A model generated the notes under the pieces. The model was not told where the DNA came from and searched no databases. It worked only from the letters and a program-made list of their open reading frames with translations. A stretch of DNA of 12,678 nucleotides. Source: Erythrobacter sp. UBA2510. GTDB taxonomy: Bacteria; Pseudomonadota; Alphaproteobacteria; Sphingomonadales; Sphingomonadaceae. Location of the stretch: NCBI GenBank assembly GCA_002341345.1, contig DDNW01000141.1, forward strand, positions 932 through 13,609. Direction: 5' to 3'. Shown here piece after piece: positions 1-7,770 of this stretch; the stretch's first letter is position 1, and each line of letters opens with the position of its first letter. The position numbers were made by a program, and so were the translations under genes.

Positions 1-86
1 TGGGTGTCACGCCGTCTGATCTGGTGGCGATACTGGAATCCCTGAAGGAGGCCGGTGCGCTCAACGCCGAGATGATAGTGATATGA
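1..86 (+). CDS. flgI: Flagellar P-ring protein FlgI, 3' end only
   Basis: Reading from base 3, the last 27 codons give GVTPSDLVAILESLKEAGAL followed by NAEMIVI and a TGA at 84-86. A 'GVTP.DLIAIL..IK.AGAL.AE..VI' ending is typical of FlgI, which forms the periplasmic P-ring around the rod. The rest of the gene lies upstream of the window. The stop overlaps the start of the next gene in an ATGA (83-86), so the two are probably translationally coupled. The identification rests on this short tail plus the flgJ-flgK-flgL order that follows. Confidence 0.85.
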   Translation, partial: GVTPSDLVAILESLKEAGALNAEMIVI

Positions 87-382
87 TACAGGTTGCCACA
101 ACTTTCACACTGAACCCGCAGACAGACGAACGCCATGGCCTGACCGAGGTCGCCAAGGGCTTCGAGGCGATCTTCGCGCGCCACATGCTGGCCGCCGCAC
201 GTCAGGCGGGTTTCGGAGACACGCTGTTCGCCAGCCAAGGATCGCAAACCTTTCGCCAGATGATGGATGAGCGTTTTGCCGACATTCTGGCCGAGCGCGG
301 ATCGCTTGGCCTTGCGACGATGATCGAGACCCAGCTTGCGTCTCAAATCGCTCCTCAAGTCGCAGCCGAGATGAAGAAATAG
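83..382 (+). CDS. flgJ: Short FlgJ: rod-binding protein without muramidase domain
   Basis: The 99-aa product matches the FlgJ N-terminal rod-binding domain. The stretch at about residues 25-65 (KGFEAIFARHMLAAARQAGF, then a QGSQTFRQMMDERFA segment) is the characteristic core, followed by a helix ending in 'LATMIETQLASQI'. FlgJ caps the growing rod in the periplasm. Enterobacterial FlgJ is about 313 aa and carries a C-terminal peptidoglycan hydrolase domain. That domain is absent here, as is usual in alphaproteobacteria, so wall penetration must rely on a separate lytic enzyme. The ATG overlaps the flgI stop by 4 nt and the stop (TAG 380-382) lies 3 nt before flgK. No Sec signal is evident, which is normal for a protein exported by the flagellar type III apparatus. 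Confidence 0.88.
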   Translation: MIQVATTFTLNPQTDERHGLTEVAKGFEAIFARHMLAAARQAGFGDTLFASQGSQTFRQMMDERFADILAERGSLGLATMIETQLASQIAPQVAAEMKK

Positions 383-385
383 GCG

Positions 386-1723
386 ATGGCTTCCGATCTC
401 CTCACCATTGCCTCCAGCGGTGCACGGGCGGCCCGCGCCGCGCTGGACGTAACGGCGCAGAACATCGCCAATGCGTCGAGCGAGGGCTATGTGCGCCGGA
501 CGAGCCTTCTGGCCGAAGTGGCTTACCCCAGCCCTGTCGGCCAGGCCGGCGGGACATCGCTTTCGGGCGTCAGGCTGGCTGGGGTGGAGCGGAATGCGGA
601 CCTGTTCCGTCTAGCCGAAGTGCGCCGGACGACCGCCGACAGCATGCGTGCCAATGCCGAGCTGAACGGGCTGGAGAACATCCAGGCCTCGATCGAGAAT
701 GCGCGCATCTACGAGGCGCTTGTCGATTTCGAGGCGGGGCTGGAAGAGCTCACCGCCGACCCCACGAACCTTTCCTTGCGGGCATCCGTGCTCGAGAACG
801 CGCAAACATTGGCGCGCAGCTTCAACGTGGCTTCCACATCGCTGGACGCGGTGAGAGAGAGCCTGCATTTCGATGCGGCTGCGAGTATCGAGGAAGTCAA
901 TCTTTATGCTCGCGAGCTGGCGCAGATCAACCTGCGCCTAGCCCGCGCACAGAACGGCAGTTCGGATCAATCCGCGCTGCTAGACCAGCGCGACCTGATG
1001 TTGCAGAAGATCAGCGAACGGGCCGATATTTCGGTCACGATCGCACCCGACCAGACCGTCGAGGTGCGGCTGGGAACGGGCGGATCGGTGCCGCTGGTTC
1101 AGGGCGGCACCGCGTCGTCACTTAGCTCGAGCGTGGCGGCAGATGGGACTCTGACATTCGCTGTCGGCGCCTCGGCAGTGACGCTTTCAGGCGGCAATCT
1201 TGCAGGCCGTGCGCAGGCGCTGACGCATGTGCGGGATTTTCGCGATGATCTGAATTCGATGGCTGCGAATTTCATCTCGGTCGTGAATACGGTGCAGACC
1301 GGCGGTGCCGCGCTCGACGGAACACCCGGGGAGCCGTTCTTTTCGGGCACGGGCGCGAATGACATTGCCGTGGCACTGTCCTCTCCCAGCGGAATTGCCA
1401 CCGCCCCGTCGGGCGCAGGCGCCGGCTCCAGGGATCCGGGCAATCTCACCGCATTGCGCAATGCGCTGTCCGCCGGCGAAATGGCCGAACAGTTGAACGC
1501 CGTCATTTTCGCCGTGTCGAGCAAGGTCTCCGGGCTCGCTACGACGCGTGACGCGCTGGATGCGATAGCCTCTTCGGCCAGCATTGCCCTGCAGAGCCAG
1601 GCGGGCGTCGACCTCGATCAGGAGGCCGTCAATCTGATCCGGTTTCAGCAAGCGTTCCAGGCGTCGGGCCGGGCGATGCAGGTCGCCAGCGACATATTCG
1701 ATACCCTGTTGAGCATCAGGTGA
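386..1723 (+). CDS. flgK: Flagellar hook-associated protein 1 FlgK
   Basis: The 445-aa product forms the first hook-filament junction zone outside the cell. Its N-terminus (residues about 4-45) carries the rod/hook-protein signature with NIANASSEGYVR. Its C-terminus (about 405-445) has the matching helix 'EAVNLIRFQQAFQASGRAMQ' ending in 'DTLLSIR', which packs against the N-terminal helix in axial proteins. The central part is alanine-, serine- and glycine-rich. At 445 aa it is shorter than enterobacterial FlgK (about 547 aa), the loss being in the variable middle. The ATG at 386 starts 3 nt after the flgJ stop and flgL follows 7 nt after the TGA, so these are one operon. Export is by the flagellar type III system, with FlgN as usual chaperone (not in the window). 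Confidence 0.95.
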   Translation: MASDLLTIASSGARAARAALDVTAQNIANASSEGYVRRTSLLAEVAYPSPVGQAGGTSLSGVRLAGVERNADLFRLAEVRRTTADSMRANAELNGLENIQASIENARIYEALVDFEAGLEELTADPTNLSLRASVLENAQTLARSFNVASTSLDAVRESLHFDAAASIEEVNLYARELAQINLRLARAQNGSSDQSALLDQRDLMLQKISERADISVTIAPDQTVEVRLGTGGSVPLVQGGTASSLSSSVAADGTLTFAVGASAVTLSGGNLAGRAQALTHVRDFRDDLNSMAANFISVVNTVQTGGAALDGTPGEPFFSGTGANDIAVALSSPSGIATAPSGAGAGSRDPGNLTALRNALSAGEMAEQLNAVIFAVSSKVSGLATTRDALDAIASSASIALQSQAGVDLDQEAVNLIRFQQAFQASGRAMQVASDIFDTLLSIR

Positions 1724-1730
1724 GGTCATT

Positions 1731-2645
1731 ATGACGATCCTATCGACAAGCGCCTTTTATGAGCGTGCATCGCAGGACCTGTCGGCGCTGCGTAAGCGTG
1801 CCGAACTCTTGCAGGGGCAGGTCTCGAGCGGGCAGCGTATCAATCAATCGTCCGATGACCCGGTTGCAGCGTCCCGGTTGCGCGAGCTTGCTCGGGCGGA
1901 CGATCTTGCCGCCGTAAACAAGGCCAATGCAGACCGGGCATTGTCAGATTTAACTCTGGCCGACAGCGCCATTCAGGAAATGGCCGACAACCTGATACGC
2001 GCGCAGGAACTGGCGACACAGGCCGCGACCGGCACATTAAGCGATGCACAGCGCCAGGCCATTGGCGAGCAGCTTGCAAACATCAGCAGCAACCTCGTTG
2101 CCCTGGCCAATTCGAAGGATGGTTCCGGCCATTCGCTTTTCGGCGGCGAAACGATCGGAACTGCTTATGAATATGATGCATCGGGCAACCCAGTCTATGT
2201 CGGAACGGCAAGTGCGGGCGACATTCCACTGGGCGATGGGCAAACCGTCACCCGCGGGGTCACTGGGCCGGATTTCTTGAATTTCAGCCATGGCGGCGTT
2301 CCAACGGATCTCTTTGCGGTGATCAGCGGACTGGCGCAGGCACTATCGGGTGGCTCTTCGGATCCGGCCACCGCCGCGCGCGATGCGCTGGACGCCATGA
2401 ACACCGGCCTGGAAAGGATCACCACAACGCAGACGGTTATTGGCGGGCGAATGAACTGGGTCGACCTTAATGTCGCCCGGCATGTTCGGCAGGGCGAAAT
2501 GCGCGCTGACGAACAGTCCGTGGCCGGAAGCATCGACATTGCCACCGCCATTACCGAATTGCAGGAAATCATGACAGTTCTGGAAGCCAGCCAAGCGAGC
2601 TTCGCCAAGCTTGCCAGTCTTTCATTGTTCGACCTGATTCGCTGA
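1731..2645 (+). CDS. flgL: Flagellar hook-associated protein 3 FlgL
   Basis: The 304-aa product belongs to the flagellin/FlgL family and forms the second hook-filament junction zone. Residues about 1-140 carry the flagellin N-domain, including 'QVSSGQRINQSSDDPVAASR' and a long coiled helix with 'ANADRALSDLTLADSAIQEM'. The C-domain (about 225-304) is the partner helix, with 'SIDIATAITELQEIMTVLEA' and an ending in 'FAKLASLSLFDLIR'. The position directly after flgK and the QSSDDP..ASRLREL pattern favour FlgL over a flagellin. An AGGTGAGG Shine-Dalgarno at about 1718-1725 overlaps the flgK stop and lies 5-6 nt before the ATG. The length matches the family. Confidence 0.94.
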   Translation: MTILSTSAFYERASQDLSALRKRAELLQGQVSSGQRINQSSDDPVAASRLRELARADDLAAVNKANADRALSDLTLADSAIQEMADNLIRAQELATQAATGTLSDAQRQAIGEQLANISSNLVALANSKDGSGHSLFGGETIGTAYEYDASGNPVYVGTASAGDIPLGDGQTVTRGVTGPDFLNFSHGGVPTDLFAVISGLAQALSGGSSDPATAARDALDAMNTGLERITTTQTVIGGRMNWVDLNVARHVRQGEMRADEQSVAGSIDIATAITELQEIMTVLEASQASFAKLASLSLFDLIR

Positions 2646-2678
2646 ATAGCGCCATTTTATCAGAGTCAGAGGTTACTC

Positions 2679-3542
2679 ATGTTCGCAATTATCGGCATTG
2701 TTGTCCTGCTTGTCATGGTGTTTGGTGGTTTCGCGCTGACAGGTGGTGCGCTGGGGCCAGTCATGCATGCTTTGCCCCACGAAATGCTGATTATAGGTGG
2801 CGCTGCGCTGGGCGCGATTATTGCGGGTAACTCTCTTCACGAGCTCAAGGCAATTGGCGGCGGCCTGGCGAAGGTCTTCAAGGGGCCAAAGCATTCCAAG
2901 CAGGATCACGTCGATGCAATAATCCTGACCACCAAGCTCATGCGTATCTTACGCAGTGAAGGTCCGGTGGCACTTGAGGTGCATGTCCAGGACCCCGGCA
3001 GCTCGCCCTTGTTCTCCGAGTTTCCGCGGCTGCTGGCGAACAAGCCGCTGGTGGCCCTGATCAGCGACACGCTGATGCTGATCGTCGTATCCTCCGGAAA
3101 TCTCGAAACCCACGCGGTCGAAGAGGTCATGGACAACGCCATGAAGACGCATTTCAATGAAATGCATGAGCCGCAACACGCGTTGCAGGGTCTCGCAGAT
3201 GCTCTGCCGGCGCTGGGAATTGTCGCGGCCGTGCTGGGCGTGGTGAAGACGATGGGCTCGATCGACAAGCCCCCTGAGATCCTGGGCGGGATGATCGGCT
3301 CTGCCCTGGTCGGAACGTTTCTCGGCGTCTTGCTGGCCTATGGAATCGTGGGCCCGCTGGCTTCCAGGCTCAAACAGATCGTGGAACAGGACGAGCAAGT
3401 CTTCCACGCGGTAAAACAGGTGATTATCTCTTCTCTGCATGGTTGGCCGCAGCCGCTGGTCGTGGAGTCGGCCCGGTCAGGTTTGGGACACAGTTTCCGC
3501 CCTGGTCTGACCGAGCTGCTCGACAGCCTTCGGGGCCGTTGA
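2679..3542 (+). CDS. motA: Flagellar motor stator protein MotA
   Basis: The 287-aa integral membrane protein is the MotA half of the proton-driven stator. Residues 1-22 and 28-52 are the first two membrane helices. A cytoplasmic loop of about 110 residues follows, carrying the charged torque-generating region around 'LMRILRSEGPVALEVHVQDP'. The last two helices are at about 165-188, with the conserved proline in 'DALPALGIVAAVLGVVKTMG', and about 200-230, starting 'PPEILGGMIGSALVGTFLGV'. The start is supported by AGAGG at 2668-2672, 6 nt before the ATG. The gene lies 33 nt after flgL and its TGA is 1 nt before the motB ATG, so all belong to the same operon. Length and helix order match the E. 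coli-type MotA family. Confidence 0.95.
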   Translation: MFAIIGIVVLLVMVFGGFALTGGALGPVMHALPHEMLIIGGAALGAIIAGNSLHELKAIGGGLAKVFKGPKHSKQDHVDAIILTTKLMRILRSEGPVALEVHVQDPGSSPLFSEFPRLLANKPLVALISDTLMLIVVSSGNLETHAVEEVMDNAMKTHFNEMHEPQHALQGLADALPALGIVAAVLGVVKTMGSIDKPPEILGGMIGSALVGTFLGVLLAYGIVGPLASRLKQIVEQDEQVFHAVKQVIISSLHGWPQPLVVESARSGLGHSFRPGLTELLDSLRGR

Positions 3543-3543
3543 G

Positions 3544-4383
3544 ATGGCAAGCTCTCCACGCAGCAAGAACGAGTTGCCCCCTCCAGTAATCGTCAAGAAA
3601 GTGATTGCGGCTCCTGGGGCCGGCCATCATGGCGGAGCTTGGAAAGTTGCCTATGCCGATTTCGTAACCGCAATGATGGCCTTCTTCCTGCTGCTGTGGT
3701 TGCTTGGCGCGACAGAGGAAAAGCAGCGCAAGGGAATCGCCGATTATTTCACGCCTACACTGGTCAAGTTGCGCCAGGAGAGTGCGGGATCGGACGGCCT
3801 TCTTGGGGGCTCTTCGATCACAGACGTCGATAATTACCCGAACCGGGCAGGCCAGACGGGCACTCGCTCCCTGACGATTCCGCGCGACACGACGGGTGGT
3901 ATCAACGAAGGTGCAATGCGAAAGTTGACGATCGAACAGCTCAAGTCTCGTCTGGAAGAGAAACTGGCGGAATCCGATGATCTGCAGCGATTGGCGCGAC
4001 AAGTCCGGCTCGTGGATACGACCGAAGGAATTCGCATCGACCTGGTGGACGACGCGGACTTCTCCATGTTCCAGCTCGGCACTACCGTTCTCACCAAAGA
4101 CGCGTCGTATCTGCTTGGAGCGGTCGCGCAGGCGGTCGACCCGCAAGCCGGGGGCTTGATAATCCGCGGGCATACCGATGCTCTCCCGTGGAAGAGCGGC
4201 GCGGGTAACAACTGGGCTCTTTCTGCGGGACGAGCTGAGGCCACAAGGCAGGCATTGATGAGAGACGGAATTTCGGCAACACGCATTCGCCGTATTGAAG
4301 GCGTTGCTGACCGAGAATTGCTGGTCAGGAATAACCCTGACGACCCTCGCAATCGTAGGATTTCAATCCTCCTAATGGATTGA
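3544..4383 (+). CDS. motB: Flagellar motor stator protein MotB
   Basis: The 279-aa product has a short cytoplasmic N-terminus, one membrane helix at about residues 35-57 ('YADFVTAMMAFFLLLWLLGA') and a periplasmic OmpA/MotB peptidoglycan-binding domain at about 165-279. Asp39 in 'YADFVTAMMAFF' is the expected proton-carrying residue of the ion channel. The OmpA domain shows 'IRGHTDALPW', 'NNWALSAGRAEATRQAL' and the final 'NPDDPRNRRISILL', all typical peptidoglycan-anchoring motifs. It starts 1 nt after motA, consistent with coupled production of the MotA5-MotB2 complex. It is the last clear gene of the flagellar cluster. No strong terminator is visible in the roughly 210 nt that follow. Confidence 0.95.
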   Translation: MASSPRSKNELPPPVIVKKVIAAPGAGHHGGAWKVAYADFVTAMMAFFLLLWLLGATEEKQRKGIADYFTPTLVKLRQESAGSDGLLGGSSITDVDNYPNRAGQTGTRSLTIPRDTTGGINEGAMRKLTIEQLKSRLEEKLAESDDLQRLARQVRLVDTTEGIRIDLVDDADFSMFQLGTTVLTKDASYLLGAVAQAVDPQAGGLIIRGHTDALPWKSGAGNNWALSAGRAEATRQALMRDGISATRIRRIEGVADRELLVRNNPDDPRNRRISILLMD

Positions 4384-4595
4384 CCTCGTGATTGATGCGG
4401 TCGGCTTAATGCAAAAGCACTTAATCGACGTGCCAGTCCGCGAAAGTCCCGCTTCTCAATGGCATTGGCTAGTCACTGCAATAGCGAAATACGATAAAAT
4501 CAGGAATTGGAGTGTATTAGGAGGGCATCCGAATACCTGCCTTTGGAGCACATGCCGACCATGGCGGAACTTAATAGCCTATGCTTGGCCAACTG
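4384..4595. other. Non-coding gap between motB and the convergent PilZ gene
   Basis: This 212-nt stretch separates convergent motB (plus) and the PilZ gene (minus). I see no stable GC-rich hairpin with a T tract on either strand. A GTG-initiated frame covers 4388-4609 but has no recognisable domain, no Shine-Dalgarno and runs into the PilZ gene. An isolated AGGAGGG at about 4519-4525 is not followed by a usable nearby start codon. I therefore annotate it as having no supported gene. Confidence 0.5.
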
Positions 4596-4985
4596 TTACT
4601 TACCGTTGAGCAATTGCTTGCGCATTGCTATTGGGCAAGCCAGCAGCTCCAATTCCCTAGCTTGGCGATGAGCATGCTTGAGGTCTTGCAGGGAGGCCTC
4701 GCTCAATTTTTCATCAAATCGAAGTCCGCACTCCTCTGATCTGCGCCACATCACAGTTCCAAAAAGCGCTGCCCCTTCGACCTGCAATCTCACGTAATAA
4801 CCAATTATCGGGAGGTCTTCGCCGCGGACTCTTGCTCCGGATGCTGAGACATCGATCAATACGACGTCTCGGCGGGTAGCAGTAGTATCTAGAGCGCCGG
4901 GCAAAGAAACGCTGTCGCGCTCTTTTGTGCGCCTTTCGCCTTCGATCTTACGACCGCTTGGCTGTCTCCGACCGAAGCGCTTCAC
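4596..4985 (-). CDS. Stand-alone PilZ domain protein (c-di-GMP receptor)
   Basis: Starting at GTG 4985-4983 the protein is 129 aa. It carries both PilZ ligand motifs: an arginine cluster 'GERRTKER' at about residues 16-23 (fits RxxxR) and, about 25 residues later, 'DVSASGARV' (fits (D/N)xSxxG). Beta-strands such as 'VRLQVEGAALFGTVMWRRSE' and 'CGLRFDEKLS' complete the barrel. PilZ domains bind cyclic di-GMP and act by contacting a partner; a role in motility is suggested by the adjacent stator genes but not shown. The reading frame stays open upstream to 5345, but the GTG is preceded by AAGGAG 7-9 nt away, and residues upstream of it look like translated non-coding sequence. It is transcribed away from the large c-di-GMP enzyme gene. 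Confidence 0.85.
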   Translation of the reverse strand: MKRFGRRQPSGRKIEGERRTKERDSVSLPGALDTTATRRDVVLIDVSASGARVRGEDLPIIGYYVRLQVEGAALFGTVMWRRSEECGLRFDEKLSEASLQDLKHAHRQARELELLACPIAMRKQLLNGK

Positions 4986-4994
4986 AGGAAGTCT

Positions 4995-5000
4995 CTCCTT
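4995..5000 (-). promoter_or_regulatory. Shine-Dalgarno that sets the PilZ start
   Basis: The plus-strand CTCCTT reads AAGGAG on the minus strand and lies 9 nt upstream of GTG 4985. It decides in favour of the GTG over the farther upstream starts allowed by the long open frame. Confidence 0.7.
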
Positions 5001-5015
5001 TTGAATAGGGGGACA

Positions 5016-5037
5016 CGTTAAACAGAGGTGGTAAACA
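5016..5037 (-). promoter_or_regulatory. CGTTAA...GGTAAACA motif, copy 1 (upstream of PilZ)
   Basis: On the minus strand it reads TGTTTACC, 8 nt, TTAACG, and ends 31 nt before the PilZ GTG. A near-identical copy (TGTTTACC, 7 nt, TTAACG) lies at 8155-8175, at a similar distance upstream of another minus-strand gene. The repetition in the same orientation relative to a start codon suggests a shared regulator or promoter class. Confidence 0.45.
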
Positions 5038-5351
5038 CAACGTTTTCGTGGAGCATTCGTGGCGACGGAGGGACCAGTCTGCGGGATCGAACGGGATGAA
5101 CAAGCGATACCTTTGCCGCAGTTTTCCATGCCCGACCAGACAAGACCAGCCTTGGGTCGCTTTCCAGTCAGTTTGCCATTGGATGCAAGGCGGAATTTGT
5201 CGACTAGAGGATGGACTGCGGCCGACTTTTCTACCGTTGGCCTGCGCAGCCAGTATATATAGAGTGGGCGGGGAGCTGCCCCAGAAACGAAATGATCTGA
5301 CCGCGAGCCGACCTTAAATTGTTGGTAAATTATTTGTTTTACCACGCCGGC

Positions 5352-7400
5352 ATGAGAGGTTCGCGAAATCGGATTGCTTTCTTGGCCAAGGGGTCGAGTG
5401 ATAGCGCATATGGGGACATTGAGCGCGCGGGCCGCTTGGTGTCCTATGCCGAAGAGTTTGAGGATAGGTGGTTTTGGGAAACGGACCCCGATGGTCGACT
5501 TTCCTACCTATCATCGAGTGTGGCCCAACAAATCGAGGCCTTTGGCCTGCCAACTATCGGCGCTCCGCTTTCTCGAGTTTTCCGGATCGATCAAAGCGAG
5601 TTTGAGCAATCACGTTCGCTGCAATTCCACCTGACTTCGCGAACGGCCTTTTCTGGGTATCCCGTAAGGGGCCAAAAGGGCCTTCATGAAAGTTGGTGGT
5701 CAATGTCCGGCAGACCGCGCTTTGATGCTCACGGTAAATTCCAGGGGTTCGTCGGCTCGGGCACTGACCTGACAATGATCCGCAAACACGAAGCAACGAT
5801 TGAACGATTAGCGCTCTCCGACAGCTTAACCGGTCTCGCGAACCGTCAACGTATGCGCGATACGCTCGAACTCTCGCTGAAGGACACGCCGGTCGATAGC
5901 CAGTCGATCGCCTTGATCTTGCTGGACCTAGACGGTTTCAAAGCCGTCAATGACACCTTGGGCCATCCACTTGGCGACGCGCTCCTCATCCAGGTCGCCC
6001 AACGCCTCGTCCGCGTGGTCGGCGAGGAAGGGATCGTGGGGCGCCTGGGTGGCGACGAATTTGAAATCATCGTGCCGTATGGAAATTCGTCGGAGCGCCT
6101 GTCGAGGGTGGCTGAAGAGATAATCAGAAATATCTCCGAGCCATACCTGATACATGACAACCCAATTAACGTGAGTTGCTCGGTTGGAATAGCGACGACA
6201 CACGATAGCGGGACAAGCGTCGAAAAGCTTGTCAGAAATGCTGACCTCGCACTCTATGCTGCCAAAGCAAATGGACGAGCGAAGTATCGGTTCTTCGACC
6301 ACAAAATGCTCCTCAAGGCACAGTGGCGAAAGCAGACCGAAGATGACCTGCGCCTGGCACTCCACTCGGATCAGCTTTCCCTTGTCTATCAGCCAGTCGT
6401 CAGCACGATGACTGAACGCCTCAGTGGGTTTGAAGCCCTGCTGCGATGGGAGCACCCGACCAGAGGTGCCATAGGCCCAGCAGAGTTCATACCTATCGCT
6501 GAGGAAAGCGGCCTGATCCAGCAGATCGGCGAGTGGGTTTTGAGGACTGCAACGCGGGACCTTGCAACTCTACCCGAGGACTTGAGAATTGCAGTCAATG
6601 TGTCCGCGATCCAATTTGCCAGCCCTTCACTCCCTGGGACGCTTGCCAGTTCGATCGCGGAGTCTCAGATTGATCCGGCACGACTGGAACTCGAAATTAC
6701 CGAGAGCGTCTTCCTGGAAGACGAAGCTGCTTCGGCAAGGATGTTCAATGCACTCAAATCTCTGGGCGTTCGTTTGGCGCTCGACGATTTCGGGACCGGC
6801 TATTCAAGTCTAGGATATCTGAAGAGCGCGCCCTTCGATAAGATCAAGATTGATCAGAGCTTCGTGCGAGGGGCGATTGATTCTCGCAATCGCAACGCAG
6901 CCATCATTGAGGCAATCGTCGCCCTTTCCAAGACGCTTGGCATGGAAACGACCGCTGAAGGCGTGGAGTATCAGGATGAGATCGGGCTCATCAAGAAACT
7001 GGGCTGCAGCCACATTCAGGGTTTTGTGTATGGACAAGGAAGAAAAATCAACGACCTGCTTCCTAAACTGAAGTCCGGCATAAGGAGGGTGCGAGCCACC
7101 GGCCACCAATACAGCCGCAGCCCACGCGCGAAGCTCCTTCGCCTGTCGACCATGCGGGTCAATGGGTCGGAAAGGGATATTCGAATTCGAAACATCTCAT
7201 CGACTGGCGCACTTATCGATCAAATCGACTTTACGGATCAGATAGTGGGCGTCGATGTTCTCGTCGGTATCCTTGAGAATGAATTGACCCTAGCCAAAGT
7301 TCGGAGGGTTGGAGATCAGGGCGTTGGAATCGAGTTCCACGAACCCATAGCGCCTGAAGCTCTAGAGACGGCATCAAACGGATCCGTCAACGCAACGTAG
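5352..7400 (+). CDS. PAS-GGDEF-EAL-PilZ c-di-GMP turnover protein
   Basis: From ATG 5352 the protein is 682 aa. Domain order: PAS/PAC sensor (about 30-140, ending 'FDAHGKFQGFVGSGTDLT'); diguanylate cyclase domain (about 150-310, starting 'DSLTGLANR', with intact RLGGDEF, GGDEF at 233-237); EAL phosphodiesterase domain (about 330-570); and PilZ domain (about 585-680, 'NISSTG' at 614-619). EAL motifs are all present: EALLRW at 361-366, NVSAIQF, ELEITES, DDFGTGYSSL from 478, KIDQSFV, AEGVE. Both synthesis and hydrolysis of c-di-GMP are therefore chemically possible. The usual inhibitory RxxD before GGDEF is absent (GEEG in its place). No membrane segment or signal peptide is seen, so it should be cytosolic. 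The frame also opens with TTG at 5319; no Shine-Dalgarno favours either start, and I chose the ATG. Net activity cannot be told from sequence. Confidence 0.9.
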   Translation: MRGSRNRIAFLAKGSSDSAYGDIERAGRLVSYAEEFEDRWFWETDPDGRLSYLSSSVAQQIEAFGLPTIGAPLSRVFRIDQSEFEQSRSLQFHLTSRTAFSGYPVRGQKGLHESWWSMSGRPRFDAHGKFQGFVGSGTDLTMIRKHEATIERLALSDSLTGLANRQRMRDTLELSLKDTPVDSQSIALILLDLDGFKAVNDTLGHPLGDALLIQVAQRLVRVVGEEGIVGRLGGDEFEIIVPYGNSSERLSRVAEEIIRNISEPYLIHDNPINVSCSVGIATTHDSGTSVEKLVRNADLALYAAKANGRAKYRFFDHKMLLKAQWRKQTEDDLRLALHSDQLSLVYQPVVSTMTERLSGFEALLRWEHPTRGAIGPAEFIPIAEESGLIQQIGEWVLRTATRDLATLPEDLRIAVNVSAIQFASPSLPGTLASSIAESQIDPARLELEITESVFLEDEAASARMFNALKSLGVRLALDDFGTGYSSLGYLKSAPFDKIKIDQSFVRGAIDSRNRNAAIIEAIVALSKTLGMETTAEGVEYQDEIGLIKKLGCSHIQGFVYGQGRKINDLLPKLKSGIRRVRATGHQYSRSPRAKLLRLSTMRVNGSERDIRIRNISSTGALIDQIDFTDQIVGVDVLVGILENELTLAKVRRVGDQGVGIEFHEPIAPEALETASNGSVNAT

Positions 7401-7770
7401 TCGAACCTCGCCAAAATAACGGTCAAGCTTGCGCATGCGATCTGTGCAAAGTTGTCTTTTCCTATCTTGGAGCTGACGTCTTCGCGCCGGAGTGATCATG
7501 AGGCTGATTAGTTTAGAATAGCAGAGATTGCCGACAGCGTGCGCAGAAAAGAAACGCCCCTGCGCTCTGACAAAGCGCAGGGGCCAGGTGAGAGGCGTAC
7601 AAACGCCCCCCCCCGGGTCGTCCGCGAATTTCAAGTTTTCGAACTGTCAGCTATCTGGCAAGCCTTCCCATGCCGCCTCGAGCGGGGCGGAGGCCGTTTG
7701 GCTTATCGGCGTAGACCGGCCATTCTCATCTAGAGCGTGAAGGAGGAGGGTCCTTGAGGCGAAAGTCGGT
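7401..7770. other. Gene-free region with hairpin and C9 tract
   Basis: These 370 nt lie between convergent genes. They hold an 11-bp hairpin (7556-7584) and a run of nine C (7606-7614). Several short frames cross the region on both strands (for example 7528-7740 plus, 7374-7634 minus), but none has a domain, a ribosome-binding site or coding-like composition that I can recognise. A small RNA or a decayed gene cannot be excluded. Confidence 0.5.
7556..7584 (-). terminator. Intrinsic-type terminator for minus-strand transcription
   Basis: GCCCCTGCGCT (7556-7566) pairs perfectly with AGCGCAGGGGC (7574-7584) around a 7-nt loop. On the minus strand the stem is followed by GTTTCTTTTC, a T-rich tail. 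It therefore best serves the minus-strand gene ending at 7771, though about 190 nt beyond its stop. It may also block plus-strand read-through. Confidence 0.55.

Larger units (their letters stand above)
4986..5351. promoter_or_regulatory. Divergent promoter region between PilZ and the PAS-GGDEF-EAL-PilZ gene
   Basis: This roughly 365-nt region must hold the promoters of both c-di-GMP genes. It contains a CGTTAA-N8-GGTAAACA element at 5016-5037, close to the PilZ start, and a related TTAA-N6-GGTAAA at 5315-5330, close to the enzyme start. A TATATATA run sits at 5254-5261. I could not assign a convincing -35/-10 pair with normal spacing. Small open frames inside it (for example 5048-5317) show no domain and no ribosome-binding site. 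The boundaries are those of the flanking start codons I favour. Confidence 0.5.

Noticed and set aside
1099..1729. Long minus-strand frames inside flgK
   Set aside because: Shadows of a GC-rich plus-strand gene with clear FlgK homology.
4388..4609. 73-aa GTG-initiated open frame after motB
   Set aside because: No ribosome-binding site or known domain, atypical composition, and it runs into the convergent PilZ gene.
5237..5261. TTGGCC...TATATATA as a sigma-70 promoter
   Set aside because: The spacer is only 11-13 nt, too short for a normal -35/-10 pair.
5048..5317. Plus-strand frames in the divergent promoter region
   Set aside because: Cysteine/arginine-rich products without domain or ribosome site; no sign of coding bias.
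5315..5330. TTAA/GTAA element as a CtrA box (TTAA-N7-TTAA)
   Set aside because: The second half is GTAA rather than TTAA, and the other copies have 9-10 nt spacing; not a clear CtrA site.
4986..5345. Upstream extension of the PilZ frame to 249 aa
   Set aside because: The GTG at 4985 has an AAGGAG at good spacing; the extension shows no domain and would cover the divergent promoter.
7528..7740. Overlapping small plus-strand frames across the C9 tract
   Set aside because: They depend on the homopolymer frame, have no domain and overlap each other in different frames.
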